In this document: positions 49,401-60,062 of the stretch, piece after piece
How positions within the stretch are numbered: the stretch's first letter is position 1
How the letters are laid out: each line of letters starts with the position of its first letter
Source of the DNA: Orbilia blumenaviensis
Lineage: Eukaryota > Ascomycota > Orbiliomycetes > Orbiliales > Orbiliaceae
DNA length: 64,000 bases
NCBI GenBank assembly: GCA_036872755.1
Contig: JAVHNS010000004.1
Coordinates: 62,001 to 126,000, forward strand
Direction: 5' to 3'
Made by a program: the position numbers and the translations under genes
The notes under the pieces: generated by a model
Seen by the model: only the letters and a program-made list of their open reading frames with translations
The model's database searches: none
Told to the model about the DNA's origin: nothing

Positions 49401-52400
49401 TCCAGGGTGGTCATATTGACGGAGCATCTTTCAAACATAATATGGATGCGAGGCTGACGTTGCTGGGGCCATCACACCGTGAGAAGCAATACATCCTGGC
49501 CCTTCGCCGTGCTCTCTTGTCCCTAAGTCGGTGAGTTTGTGAGTGATTACATCTGAACCCTGAACATTCATTGACATAAAGAAACTTTTAGTGGATTTGA
49601 CGACTTTACGAAGCCCTACATTTCCTCATTATGGCTTACTACTGCAAAGCTTGCACGTAAGAAGAAAGACTATCACCAGGCTTTTACCGCTATCCTGAAT
49701 TCGAACGATGATCAAAACGGTCCCATCGAGCAGGCCAAATTGGCTTGGGATGAGGGTCGACACCGCAGGGCTATTAAACTGCTTGAGAACGCAATCGAGA
49801 CAAATGCATTTGAGGCAATTTTACCTGCGACTGATTCGTTCCAAGATCTTGAGGCTTCTGAATCCCGAAAACGGCATCCTCAGAGCTCTGCAAAAGCTAG
49901 AGTACGTAATTATAATCGCTAATTTAACGGTAATTTATTTATCTAACAGTCCTGATCTAGGCAATGCTGCTTTGGGCAAGATGGATGGATAGCGCCGGGC
50001 AAATCCAGTCAAAGATCCTTGTTAACAAATTTAGGGAAGTCGCTAATTCATACGCACGGTAAGAAATCCTACCTGTACAGTATACTGGAGATGGTTCTAA
50101 GTCACGAATAGCTGGGAGAAGGGCCACTTCTATCTCGGACGACACTATAACAATATCCTAAAGACTGAAAGGGCACTGCCGCTTACTAAACGTCCAGAAA
50201 GCCTGTATGCTATCCTTTTTGATAGTTGAATAACTCGACTTGCTACTAACTTTGTGCTAGACTCATTGGCGAGAATGTCAAGTTGGTCTGCTGTAATTAT
50301 ATGAGGGCAATGGTATATGGGACAAGATATATATTCCAAACCCTCCCCCAATTTCTAAACTTGTGGTTAGATTTTGCAGTGGAATCCGAATTGCCTTTTG
50401 AGCTTGGGGTTGGATCCGAGTACGTCATCCTCTAAATAGCTATGGTATCCATACGACTAACTATGCATAGTGATTTCCGAACTCACCTTATGAATCGTCG
50501 AAGGGCAGAGATGACTGATCTGTTAATCCAAATTAAGAAAGGGTGTCTCCATAGTATCCCTACCTTCGTATTTCTGACCGCGCTCCCGCAGATAATGTCC
50601 CGGGTTGGAATTCAAAGCGAGAATACTTGGATTATTCTGGGGGGGATTATTTCGAAGATTTTGGTCGCATATCCGCAACATACTATGTGGTCGATACTTG
50701 CTGTGTATAAATCTGGCCAATTTGAACGAAAGAACAGGGCGACTAAAATATTGGTTCGATTGAAGGTAACCCCCTCCTTTAACAGTATATTCCCAGGAGT
50801 GGCCCAACTTACTAACACAAAATAGACCGAAAAAGCGGCTAATGTCGATTTGAAAACCTTCATCATGGCAGCACAGAGACTGGTGCAAGAGCTTCTGACA
50901 TTGTCCAACTTTGAGATAAAGGGTAAACCGAGCCATGTCAGTCTTCGGGATGACCTAAACTTCCAGCATAACGTCGCACCAGTTGCACTCATCATACCGG
51001 TCCAGTCGGCTCTGACTGTGTCGTTTCCTGCTGATGGCCTGACCCCCAAATCAGGCCACAATCCTTTTTCCAGAGACCAGGCCACTATCTCCAGTAAGCG
51101 TACCAGCCCCTATGTTACCAGGCTTTCTGTGGGTTTTAACGTTCATGATATCAGAATTCGAAGATGAAGCCGATGTGATGAGTTCGCTCCAGAAACCTCG
51201 GAAAATTACGATCATTGGCAGCGATGGTCGCCGCTATCCGTTGATGTGTAAACCGAAGGATGACCTAAGGAAAGATGCTCGTTTGATGGAATTCAATACA
51301 ATCATTAATCGATTGTTAAAAAAAGACGACGAATCGAGCAGAAGACAATTGCGTATTACTCCCACCTTTGTCATTGTTGCCATAATATCTAACATTATTT
51401 ATTTAGAAATCCGCACCTACGCCGTTACACCATTAAATGAAGAATGTGGCCTAATCGAATGGGTGAACAACCTTCGTCCTCTGAGGGATATCCTTATCAG
51501 ATCATACAAGTCCAAGAATATCTCTGTTAATGTAAGTGGCCGAACTGACAAATGCCTAAAGCCCAAGCCCGTTGTTGACCATTTGAGATAGTACACAGAT
51601 GTTCGTGTGCTGTTGGACAAGGCGTGTTCTAATCCCGCAAATTATCATATGTTCAACGATGAAATCCTCCCACGGTAATTAAATCCTGAATCCTTCCTTC
51701 TTATCGGGGTGGAGAGAAAAGTAATGAGAGACTCATCTGTTTTTTTGTTTTTTTTAGATTTCCTGCTGTGTTCCACGAATGGTTTGTTGAATTGTTTCCC
51801 GAGCCAGAATCGTGGTTTGCGGCAAGACTCTCATACGTCAGGACTACAGCCGTCATATCCATGGTAGGCTATGTCTTGGGTCTCGGCGACCGGCATGGTG
51901 AGAACATTCTCTACGACGAGGTCACGGGGGAGACTCAGCATGTCGATTTCAATTGTCTTTTCGACAAAGGTCTCACCTTCGACAAGCCCGAGCGCGTACC
52001 TTTTCGATTGACGCAAAACATGGTTGATGCGATGGGCCTGACAGGTTATGAGGGCCCATTCAGGCGGTCGTCAGAGGTTGTTATGCGTATCCTGAGGCAG
52101 AACGAAGAAAGTCTGATGACTGTGGTTGAAACCTTTCTTCACGATCCCTTAGTCGAGTGGATGACAGTTAAGAAGGTACACATTTTCGAAATTAGAATTT
52201 CTTGGGTTTGGGCTAATGATAAACAATAGCGCCGTACCACGAACCCAAGCAAGGCTCCGGACAATCCAAAGGACGTCTTAGAAAGCATTGAGAATAAATT
52301 AAGGGGTTTGCATGCTGGAGACCCGGTACCCCTTTCAGTAGAAGGACAGGTCCAGGAACTCATTCAACAAGCAGTAAACACGGACAATCTCGTTCAGATG

Positions 52401-52494
52401 TAGGTGGTTCCATCCCATACATGATACTTTCAAGCGCCTTGACTGACATATCTACAATTCGCCCAGGTACATCGGCTGGTGTGCTTACTTCTAA
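43438..52494 (+). CDS. MEC1: ATR/Mec1-type checkpoint kinase (PI3K-like; UvsB/Rad3 orthologue)
   Basis: Very large serine/threonine kinase that senses replication stress and single-stranded DNA with its partner Ddc2/ATRIP. The N terminus is MSSQISNVPQGTLLAQAIRR. Helical-repeat (HEAT) sequence follows over roughly 6 kb, then the FAT region (LLSNLPPKLIGERSIQCQSY and the TPR-like blocks after 48690). The kinase domain near the end has IGSDGRRYPLMCKPKDDLRKD, GLIEWV, the catalytic loop GLGDRHGENIL, the metal-binding HVDFNCLFDKG and PFRLTQNMVDAMG. A FATC tail ends YIGWCAYF, right at the stop. More than a dozen short introns occur; no frame-breaking defect was seen in coding blocks. Predicted size of about 2,400-2,500 residues fits the family. 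The DFN in place of DFG is normal for ATR-type kinases. The product acts with CSM3, found 4 kb downstream, in the same fork-stability pathway. Confidence 0.95.
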
Positions 52495-53194
52495 AACCAA
52501 ATACGGCCAATCTCATCTACCAATGATGCCTCGAGGCTTTTGATTCAATGGTATCGTGTATAATATTAACTTGTGTACACCGTTGGCTTTCCTCATGCGT
52601 CCAGCTACCAACCTTAAATTTATAAACCCTTTTTAGCCCCATCACAGCTACAGAGACGCCCTCATTGCAAGTATCAAATGCTCGGGTCTTTATTAGATAT
52701 AGATGCGTGTCAAAACCCGTTCAATACACGAAATAAACAAATATAAAGTTCGTCGGCGTAACCAATCGAGGAACGCTATAAAAACGTACACGTGCCATAG
52801 ATCTATCGAGCGGTAGAGTGGACTCTGTTGCGCACATTTCTCATGCATGAAACTGTCACATTGTCATTGATCGTGCGTTTTCAGCGACGCCTCGTGTCCC
52901 TCCAGCCAGCTGCGGAAAGTTAACGAGCAGCCCAAACGGTTAGCTTCCAGCTAGCTGGCCGAGTATATATTTGGAATCGAGCTCCTTCCAGGTTGAGGGC
53001 GAGCGTGTCGTACATAACTTAAGCACTCTGCCGCGTAGCTAGCCAACCCCCGATAAGATCAACATCTACAAAAGACACAAGACAAAACTTCAATCAGCTC
53101 CCAGATCATCATTTTTCTATTCCTCAATATCCAATATTATATTGATATACAGTCGCCCAATTGCGAAACAACATCTACAACCACCATCAAAACC
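52495..53194. other. Intergenic between MEC1 and ISN1
   Basis: About 0.7 kb with the MEC1 3' end and the ISN1 promoter and leader; the last 100 bases are A/C-rich like a 5' leader. No gene is recognised. Confidence 0.55.
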
Positions 53195-55044
53195 ATGACG
53201 TCAAGATACCGCGTTGAATGTATGGATCTATCTGCAACACATGCAACGCAAAGTCGTGATATGTTTTAGTTTTGCATCGACATAGGCTAACATATTCATT
53301 CCTCGTTTTCGATTGTTTTAGATGCGCTAAAGGTCAGTTTACATGTCATGCCCCATGTAAAATCGCATTATTGTACCGTAGAGGTTACTAATGAAGAAAC
53401 CGATCGGTTTTTAGACCCATCGCCGCGACCAATTCATCGAATGTATGCAACACCTATTATATTGTGAACCTTCGAGTTCATGAAACTTGAGAGATTACTG
53501 ATTATACAACATGGTGATGCTCCGTAGGGATCAAGGTTTGTTAAGATAATTTTCACGGCCTCGCCATGTTAGACCAGTCCCGTGCTAACCGGTATCTCTT
53601 CTTTTGAATTGTGAAACCTAAATAGGGCTTACTCGCCGTACCTTTTGTTCTTCACTCTCAACCTAATGCTGCTTTGACGCATGTGAGAACAGACGACACA
53701 GCGTCAAATGCAAGGAGAAGATATGCTGAGATCATGCGCGATGTCGAGCAACTGGTGAACGATCATAGTAAGTAATCCAGGCCTTGAAATATCTCGGCAA
53801 AAAAATACTCACATATCACCCGTGGGAATCGATTAGTTGAACACCAGAGGTTGGGAATACCAGAAAGATCAAAACTAAAACTTTTGGTTCCATCTTTGAG
53901 CATTTTTTTCACACCACTTCTCTTGGAAGAGGCATTCATGGCACAAGATGCAAAAAGGGCCATTAGCTCAAGAAGATTCGTTTCCCCGGTATGTCATTCC
54001 ACTGCCGTTTCTGAGTGATAATCCTAAGTAAAAGCAACGACTGATGAGCTATATTGCCGGATCAAAGTCTTTCAACGACATTCGGCTCATCTTGAATACA
54101 GCTCAGATTATGAGCTTGGTCAAGGGCGGCCCACTCCAGCTCGTTACCTTTGATGGTGACGTTACATTGGTTAGAACCTCCCCGCCTTCGAACCCCCCCG
54201 GACCATACCTTTTCGTCAGAAATAAACTAACTATCATGTATAACTGTTAAGTATGACGATGGAGCAGTAAGTTCATAGACCCTCGATTAAATGGTTTTTT
54301 GAACCTTTGATACTGACTGGTGACCGGGGAAATAGTCCTTAATACCTTCGAATCAAGTCATGTGAGTTAGAAAGTCTGTTCTTTCTGTCGGTATCAGCCT
54401 GTCCAAGGTTTCTTACACGTTTTAGTTCTCGAATACTGGCTCTCATGAGCAGGGGTATACGGATTGGAGTCGTTACTGCTGTATGTTGCAATTCCTACGC
54501 CTTAAAACCCTTTTTTTCTTTCAGTTTGGTCAAGTCCTGGGTGAATGCTAATATTCGAGGTCAGGCCGGGTACGAGGAAGCCAAACGCTACAATGATAGG
54601 CTCCACGGACTGTTGGAAGCAATAAGCACCTCTGAGTCAATAACTCCAGAGCAGAAGAGAAATTTCGTTGTCTTGGGAGGGGAAGCAAACTTCATGTTCC
54701 GGTTCAATTTGGACTCGCCTCACCTATTAGAGAGAGTACCGAGGGAGATGTGGGCCCTGGATGAAATGAAAGCATGGAAGGATGAGGATATTACTGAGCT
54801 ACTTGATATAGCAGAAGCTACCTTGAACGATTCGGTCAAGACGATGAGATTAAAAGCCGATATTATTAGGAAGAGCAGGGCTGTAGGTATTGTTCCTAAA
54901 GCTGGAACAAAGTTCTTCCGAGAACAGCTCGAGGAAACTGTCCTTGCGGCACAGAAAGTTTTAGAACTGAGCGATGTCGGCAGAAGGCTTCCATTTTGCG
55001 CATTCAATGGTATATTCAAATCAAACGCCCCCCCCCCCCCCCCC

Positions 55045-55080
<36 letters not shown>

Positions 55081-55462
55081 AATTCAGTCAGTTTTTATGG
55101 CTAACTTATCTTGATTTTTGATTATAAAAGGTGGGAATGATGTTTTCGTCGACATTGGCGATAAGAGGCTCGGTGTTGCTTGCTGCCAACGTCTATTCGG
55201 AGATATCCAGGGAATAAATACTCTCCATGTAGGCGACCAGTTTCTGTCAGTCAGCGGGAATGATTTCAAGGTTAGTGATCCATTGCTATTATTGATTAGA
55301 CTATAGTCGAGATCGCGAAAGAAATCCTGCAAGCTCTAACGATATCTATGATTATCTCTGTATGTTTAGACTCGAATGGTGTGCACAACCTGTTGGGTCG
55401 CCTCCCCGGCAGAGACCGTTGATATTCTGGATGAATTCCTTGAATTAGCTGCTACAGCCTAG
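53195..55462 (+). CDS. ISN1: IMP-specific 5'-nucleotidase
   Basis: HAD-like cytosolic enzyme that dephosphorylates IMP to inosine. The start codons are spread over four tiny exons (53195-53219, 53322-53332, 53415-53442, 53528-53535). Joined, these read MTSRYRVEYALK then THRRDQFIEWIK, directly followed in exon 5 by GLLAVPFVLHSQP. Later blocks are SFNDIRLILNTAQIMSL, the aspartate motif VTFDGDVTLYDDG (split by introns near 54172 and 54255), IGVVTAGYEEAKRYNDRL, VLGGEANFMFR and NDVFVDIGDKRLGV. The end is VHVGDQF-like, then TTCWVASPAETVDIL. One late intron holds 18 C followed by 33 A (55028-55078). The predicted protein of about 400 residues is complete and has the family order. Confidence 0.94.
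53528..53535 (+). other. ISN1: 8-nt micro-exon of ISN1
   Basis: GGATCAAG lies between CTCCGTAG and GTTTGTTAAG. It supplies the last two bases of the Trp codon plus Ile and Lys, completing the conserved IEWIKGLLAVPF. An 11-nt exon (ATGCGCTAAAG, 53322-53332) lies two exons upstream. Both are deduced from splice signals, phase and family conservation. Confidence 0.75.
55028..55078. repeat. Compound C18-A33 homopolymer inside an ISN1 intron
   Basis: Eighteen C directly followed by 33 A on the plus strand, starting about 20 bases after the GTATAT donor. Confidence 0.9.
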
Positions 55463-56309
55463 TCATCTGCACACGTCGCCTCTTGTGCAATGTTGTAGAT
55501 TGGTTTTGACACTAGGGATGCTTCTAAGATATAAGAGGGTAGCTATATATTTACATATAGTCGCGGATAGGAGGAATAATAAGAAGAAGAAGAAGAAGAA
55601 GAAGATGCGGGGATGGTTTAATATCATTACTTCTGTATGCATAAAACATCATAAATAAGTACTTAAACCATACTAATCTACTAAAAAAAGATAAACATTA
55701 AACATCATATAGCACATATAGTCTTTAGAATTAGCTAAAGATATGGTAACTTAGTAGAAGCTAATATTACAGATGTCTGCTTGAAATTGCACAAGTGTGT
55801 TAAATTAACAGAGTTATGCAACCCGCCAAGCCTAGCCTGGCCATAACGTATATAACTTACAACTTGTGGCCTAAGCTCTCAGAGCTGGGAAGTCGGATAC
55901 TTAACCGTGACATCATATCGTATATCCATTGGGGCCCGGAGCTCTAGGGGTAATATACCTTGGTGTTTACCAGAGAATGGTTGCTCTATTCCACGTATTT
56001 CTGTAAGTTAACATGTAATGCATTTACGATGATCGTGCTTCTCTACAGCACTACTGGCCGCAAGTTTTGAAGGGTCAGTTGAACCCAAACAGAACACACC
56101 AACACACAAGGTCCAACTCTCTGCATGCCAGCTTTGCAGGCCAGCTCTGTTGCATTGCACTTAAATACCTACCTAAATACTGGTACCACTGATCTCGGTG
56201 CCGTCCAGCGCTCTATTGTGGCCATTACAATTCAATCAAATCGCAATTACTAGACGATCTCCGGCCTCCGCTATCGACGGATATCGGATTCCACATAACT
56301 CTAATCAGA
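55463..56309. other. Intergenic between ISN1 and CSM3
   Basis: 0.85 kb. It has an AAG trinucleotide tract at 55580-55606, A/T-rich sequence after it and no recognisable gene. The last 100 bases would be the CSM3 leader. Confidence 0.55.
55580..55606. repeat. AAG trinucleotide microsatellite
   Basis: About eight tandem AAG units, 120 bases 3' of the ISN1 stop. Confidence 0.85.
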
Positions 56310-57403
56310 ATGTCGGATTTTGATATGGAAGATGACGATGAGCTCGACGAACTCTTCAACTATGACATCGATAAAATTAATACAACTTTTGATGCGAACA
56401 AGGCCACTGATGACCAGCAAACCACGACAGCCAACAAGGGTAAAGGCAAAACTGGTAGCGAGGACCTCGGTGTCGATGAGGAAATCAAGATTCGGACCCG
56501 TAAGCCCAAGGTGAAGCTCACGGAAGACAGGTATGTAGCTTTAAATCCGCGTTCTTGCGTTTTTTTTTTTTTTTTTTTTTTTTTTTCCTTTAAATACTTA
56601 TTTAATCCAATATTTTATACACTTATAGACAAGGCTAACACGCGCTGTTTAGATTGCTTGGCCCGAATGGCATTCCCTATTTGCAGGAGAATGCGGCCAA
56701 GAAGATTAAGTTTAAAGGCAAAGGGCATGAGATTTCTGATCTTGAGAGGTTGCTTAAATTTTATCAAATTTGGGCAGATAACCTCTATCCAAAAGCTCAG
56801 TTTAAGGACGCCATAGATATGATAGAGAAACTGGGGTCTTCAAGAGGCATGCAGAGGCGAAGAGAGGAGTGGATTGAGGATTTCAAAAAAGCTCGGGCAG
56901 GTGAAGACGATAGGTTAATAATGAAAGCGAGGGATGTGCTACGGGCTGCTGATGGTCCCAGAATAGACGCTAAAGGAAGAACTGTCTTGAGGATTCCCGA
57001 TCCCTCTAAGAAACCGGAAGAGTCAGGGTCTGCCCAGGAACCCAGAGAAGGGTCCCAGGAAGCGCAGAGGGAAGACTTGAACGTGCAGGGCGATATATCT
57101 GGGGGGAACAATGCGACAACAGCGAGAAAGGACAATGTTGACTCTCTTTTCTTCGAGGATGACGACGAGGATGACCTTGACGAAATCCTAAAGGAGGTCG
57201 ACACATCACGAGGTGGAAACCCAGTTAGCGGCGGTGAACTCGGGGATGACGAACTGGACGAACTAGAAGCTATAATGAGGGATATGGAAGAAAGCTCCGG
57301 TCCCAAATCAAATACCGGTACCGGCTCACGAGTGAGAAATGTGATACAGTCAGATGATGAATTCGAGGACGCTATGGAGGCTATGAGAGAAGCAGAGCGC
57401 TAG
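56310..57403 (+). CDS. CSM3: Replication fork protection protein Csm3/Swi3 (TIPIN)
   Basis: Partner of Tof1/Timeless in the fork protection complex, needed for stable pausing and checkpoint signalling at stalled forks. Exon 1 is acidic (MSDFDMEDDDELDELFNYDI) and ends KVKLTEDR. After an intron with a 27-T run (56560-56586) the Swi3 domain follows: LLGPNGIPYLQENAAKKIKF, DLERLLKFYQIWADNLYPK, DMIEKLGSSRGMQRRREEW. The C-terminal half is acidic and Ser-rich, with a DDDEDDLDEIL-type stretch repeated in spirit as DDELDELEAIM and DEFEDAMEAM, which are likely short binding helices. The predicted protein is about 325 residues, in the usual range. The start is the only ATG giving the conserved acidic leader. 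Confidence 0.93.
56560..56586. repeat. Poly-T tract (27 T) in the CSM3 intron
   Basis: Uninterrupted T run inside intron 1, about 65 bases before the acceptor. Confidence 0.9.
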
Positions 57404-57566
57404 CTTACAATACATATCTTTTTTTTTTTTTAGGGGGGTCAGTAGTCTCCCGGAACCGTATATTCTAACTTCATTATCCAGGCGTAATATACTTTGCAGA
57501 TAAACATACATGCATGAGGGCATTAAAAATGGAACAGTACACCGTTTCCATTCAGGCGGTGCAAAG

Positions 57567-59451
57567 TTAGAGCTTTGATCTAAAGGCAGGTGGTAGGAGT
57601 GGGTCATATGCCTTCAAGCTCAAGGTATCCTTAATGGCCGTGGAGTGTAAGGCGACCGCACGAGTATCCACCATATTATCTTCCAGATCAGCAATAGTAG
57701 GGGCCCCAATCAACCTCATGTTCATCTCCATCTCATCTTTAAGTAGCTGCATAGCCCGATCAACTCCGGCCAACCCATATGCTGACATTGCATATAGAAA
57801 AGGCCTCCCAATCCCCACTCCCTTAGCGCCTAAGCATATCGCTTTTACGATGTCCGATGCACGCCGAATACCTCCGTCTATAAAGATTTCTATCTTTTTA
57901 TCTAAACCTCTTTCTCTAAGAATCGGCATGGTAGCCGCGAGAATTTCGATTCCGCTAGGGGCTGTGTCTAACTGCCTTCCGCCATGATTCTAAACAAACG
58001 TAATTCGTGTAAGTGACCGGCATGTACTATAGAGGGGGGGATGCATGAGACTTACCGATAGTACCACCCCGTCGACGCCAGCTTCACATGCTTTGATAAC
58101 ATCCTCAACGCGCTGAACACCTTTTAGGACGATCTTCATCTTAGTGATGCTCTTAAACCAAGGGATATCTTTCCAGCTTAAGGATGGATCGATGAAAGAT
58201 GAAATGGCCCTAGCAGCGCCCTGAGAGCGGTCCATGGAGTCCCCGTTGTCGTTCTGAACGCTCGAGCCGTTGTCCTCGAACTTTGATCGCATATCCTTCT
58301 CTCTTCGTCCTAACTGGGGTGCGTCCACAGTGATAAAGAGTGCTTTGCATCCTCTGTTTTCAGCATGAGTGACTATTTTCCGGGTGATTTCACGATTTTT
58401 GTTGACATAAAGCTGAAGCCATTGGATTTGGTCGTTGGATTTCGCATCGCAGATTTCGTCGAAGGAGCACGAGGCCAATGTCGGGATCTATGCATTTTAC
58501 TCCGTATTAGACCAACCTTCTCTTTGTAGTTAGATGCACGGATACGTTCGCACCATTTGTATGACATTGTGCTTCGCAGCGCCCTTTGTTAAAACAACCT
58601 CTCCTTCGGGATGACCCAGCTTGCCTAAAGCTGTCGCAGTGACATAAAAGGGTATCGAGGTCTTTGTTCCCAGCATAGTAGTTGACATGTCGACTCTCTC
58701 TACATCAACCAATACTTTCGGCCGAAACCAAATTCGATGGAAAGCAGAATGGTTGTCCCTCAGTGTGATCTCGTCGTCTGCACCACTACTATAATACGCC
58801 CATGCTGTCTTTTTCATAACACGTTTTGCAACGGCTTCGAAATCTAGAAGGTTGTAGCATTCATCGAGCGTCGGCTTATTTTCGACATATGTCTGTCTTT
58901 CGGCTTCGTAGGGGTCGATTGCTTTTACTTCGGCGGTAACAGTTGACATATCAACGTCGCCCATGTGCTTTGAGGGGTCGAGATACTTCTCGAGCGTATC
59001 AGGCGGGTGAATTGGATCGAATTCCTAGACATCGTGGGTTAATTGTTAGGAGTGTGTAATTAATTATCGGATCATATATGCGATGCGGAATTTTATTTTC
59101 CACATTTCCCGAACGTACCTCGGTGGCATCTTTGCCTGCATATTTCAGAATGATCTATAAGAGCTCGTTAACAAAGGTCAAGGCCTGACGGCGTAGCGAC
59201 AATATCTTCATCTTTACCTTTGAGCCTCCGGGGTGTTCTATTGGAGACAAACGCCACAAACGGTTTGATTAATAAATACTTCCGGTAAAATAACATATGG
59301 TAGGAGCGATGGGAGAGTGATCATCTACGAGAAGCAGCTTACCAGGCAAAAAATCAGTTACATCGTAGGCTTTTCCGTGGATGATAACCCAACAGGATTG
59401 TGCGGAATTATGTTTTGCGATCTCGCTACTGGTCAACGGCGCGTTTACCAT
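57567..59451 (-). CDS. Cytochrome b5-FMN alpha-hydroxy-acid dehydrogenase (CYB2-type L-lactate dehydrogenase)
   Basis: Two-domain flavocytochrome: an N-terminal cytochrome b5 domain and a C-terminal FMN barrel of the lactate/glycolate oxidase family. Exon 1 encodes HNSAQSCWVIIHGKAYDVTDF. A 20-nt exon (59218-59237) encodes the haem-ligand EHPGGSK, and the next encodes IILKYAGKDATE. The flavin part has AWAYYSSGADDE, FRPKVLVDVERVDMSTT, the flavin-phosphate and substrate block WLQLYVNKNREIT, TVDAPQLGRRE, MKIVLKGVQRVED, the active-site histidine in NHGGRQLD (near 57980), and the FMN phosphate sites FIDGGIRRASDI and KGVGIGRPFLYA. The protein begins almost directly at the b5 domain with no mitochondrial presequence, unlike yeast Cyb2, so a cytosolic or other location and a different hydroxy-acid substrate are possible. 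Length is about 500 residues. Confidence 0.92.
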
Positions 59452-60062
59452 GATTTCAACTGGTGCAGCTGGTAGCTGGCTGGGGTAGATTGATGTCGCT
59501 AGAGCAAATTTAAAGGAAAGAAGGAAAGAAAGGATGCAAATAAATGTATATGTGCTGTATGAAAGAGAAAAGACTACGAATGCTACTACGAAGTCAAGGG
59601 AGGTCGCGGAGGTGTTTTAAGTTTTTTGGGGGTTGTGTATAAAGAAGCGTAAGTGTAAGTACAGTGTCATGCCATACGACCGGTTCATTAAGTAATTGAT
59701 GCAGAAAATACATGGACTGTGCGACAATGCGCGACCGCCTCGAGGCTTTTGGGCGGCGAAACGGGGGGGAAATCGCTCGGATGAGAACCCGCGCTTAGCC
59801 CTGACTTGGTAAAGCCTAGAATTTGATTCGCCGGCTATTCGCCGAGTCCTCCGCTGGAGACCCCCATGTACCATTCCATTCGAAAATTTACAAGGTCGTG
59901 GTTCGACCGAATGCGGCAGACAGCATCATTCTTGGTATTAGGGAATATAGATGGCAAAAAGAAAAAAAAAATACTGAGATACGGGTCCTTGACGGAGGCT
60001 CCTCGCCGGGGAGCAATATCAAGGACGGAGATTGTGACACCAAAAAGTTGTTCACCTAAAGC
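59452..60062. other. Intergenic upstream of the CYB2-type gene
   Basis: About 0.6 kb between two minus-strand genes; it serves as the promoter of the CYB2-type gene and the 3' region of TFIIF alpha. No coding frame with family likeness was seen. Confidence 0.5.
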
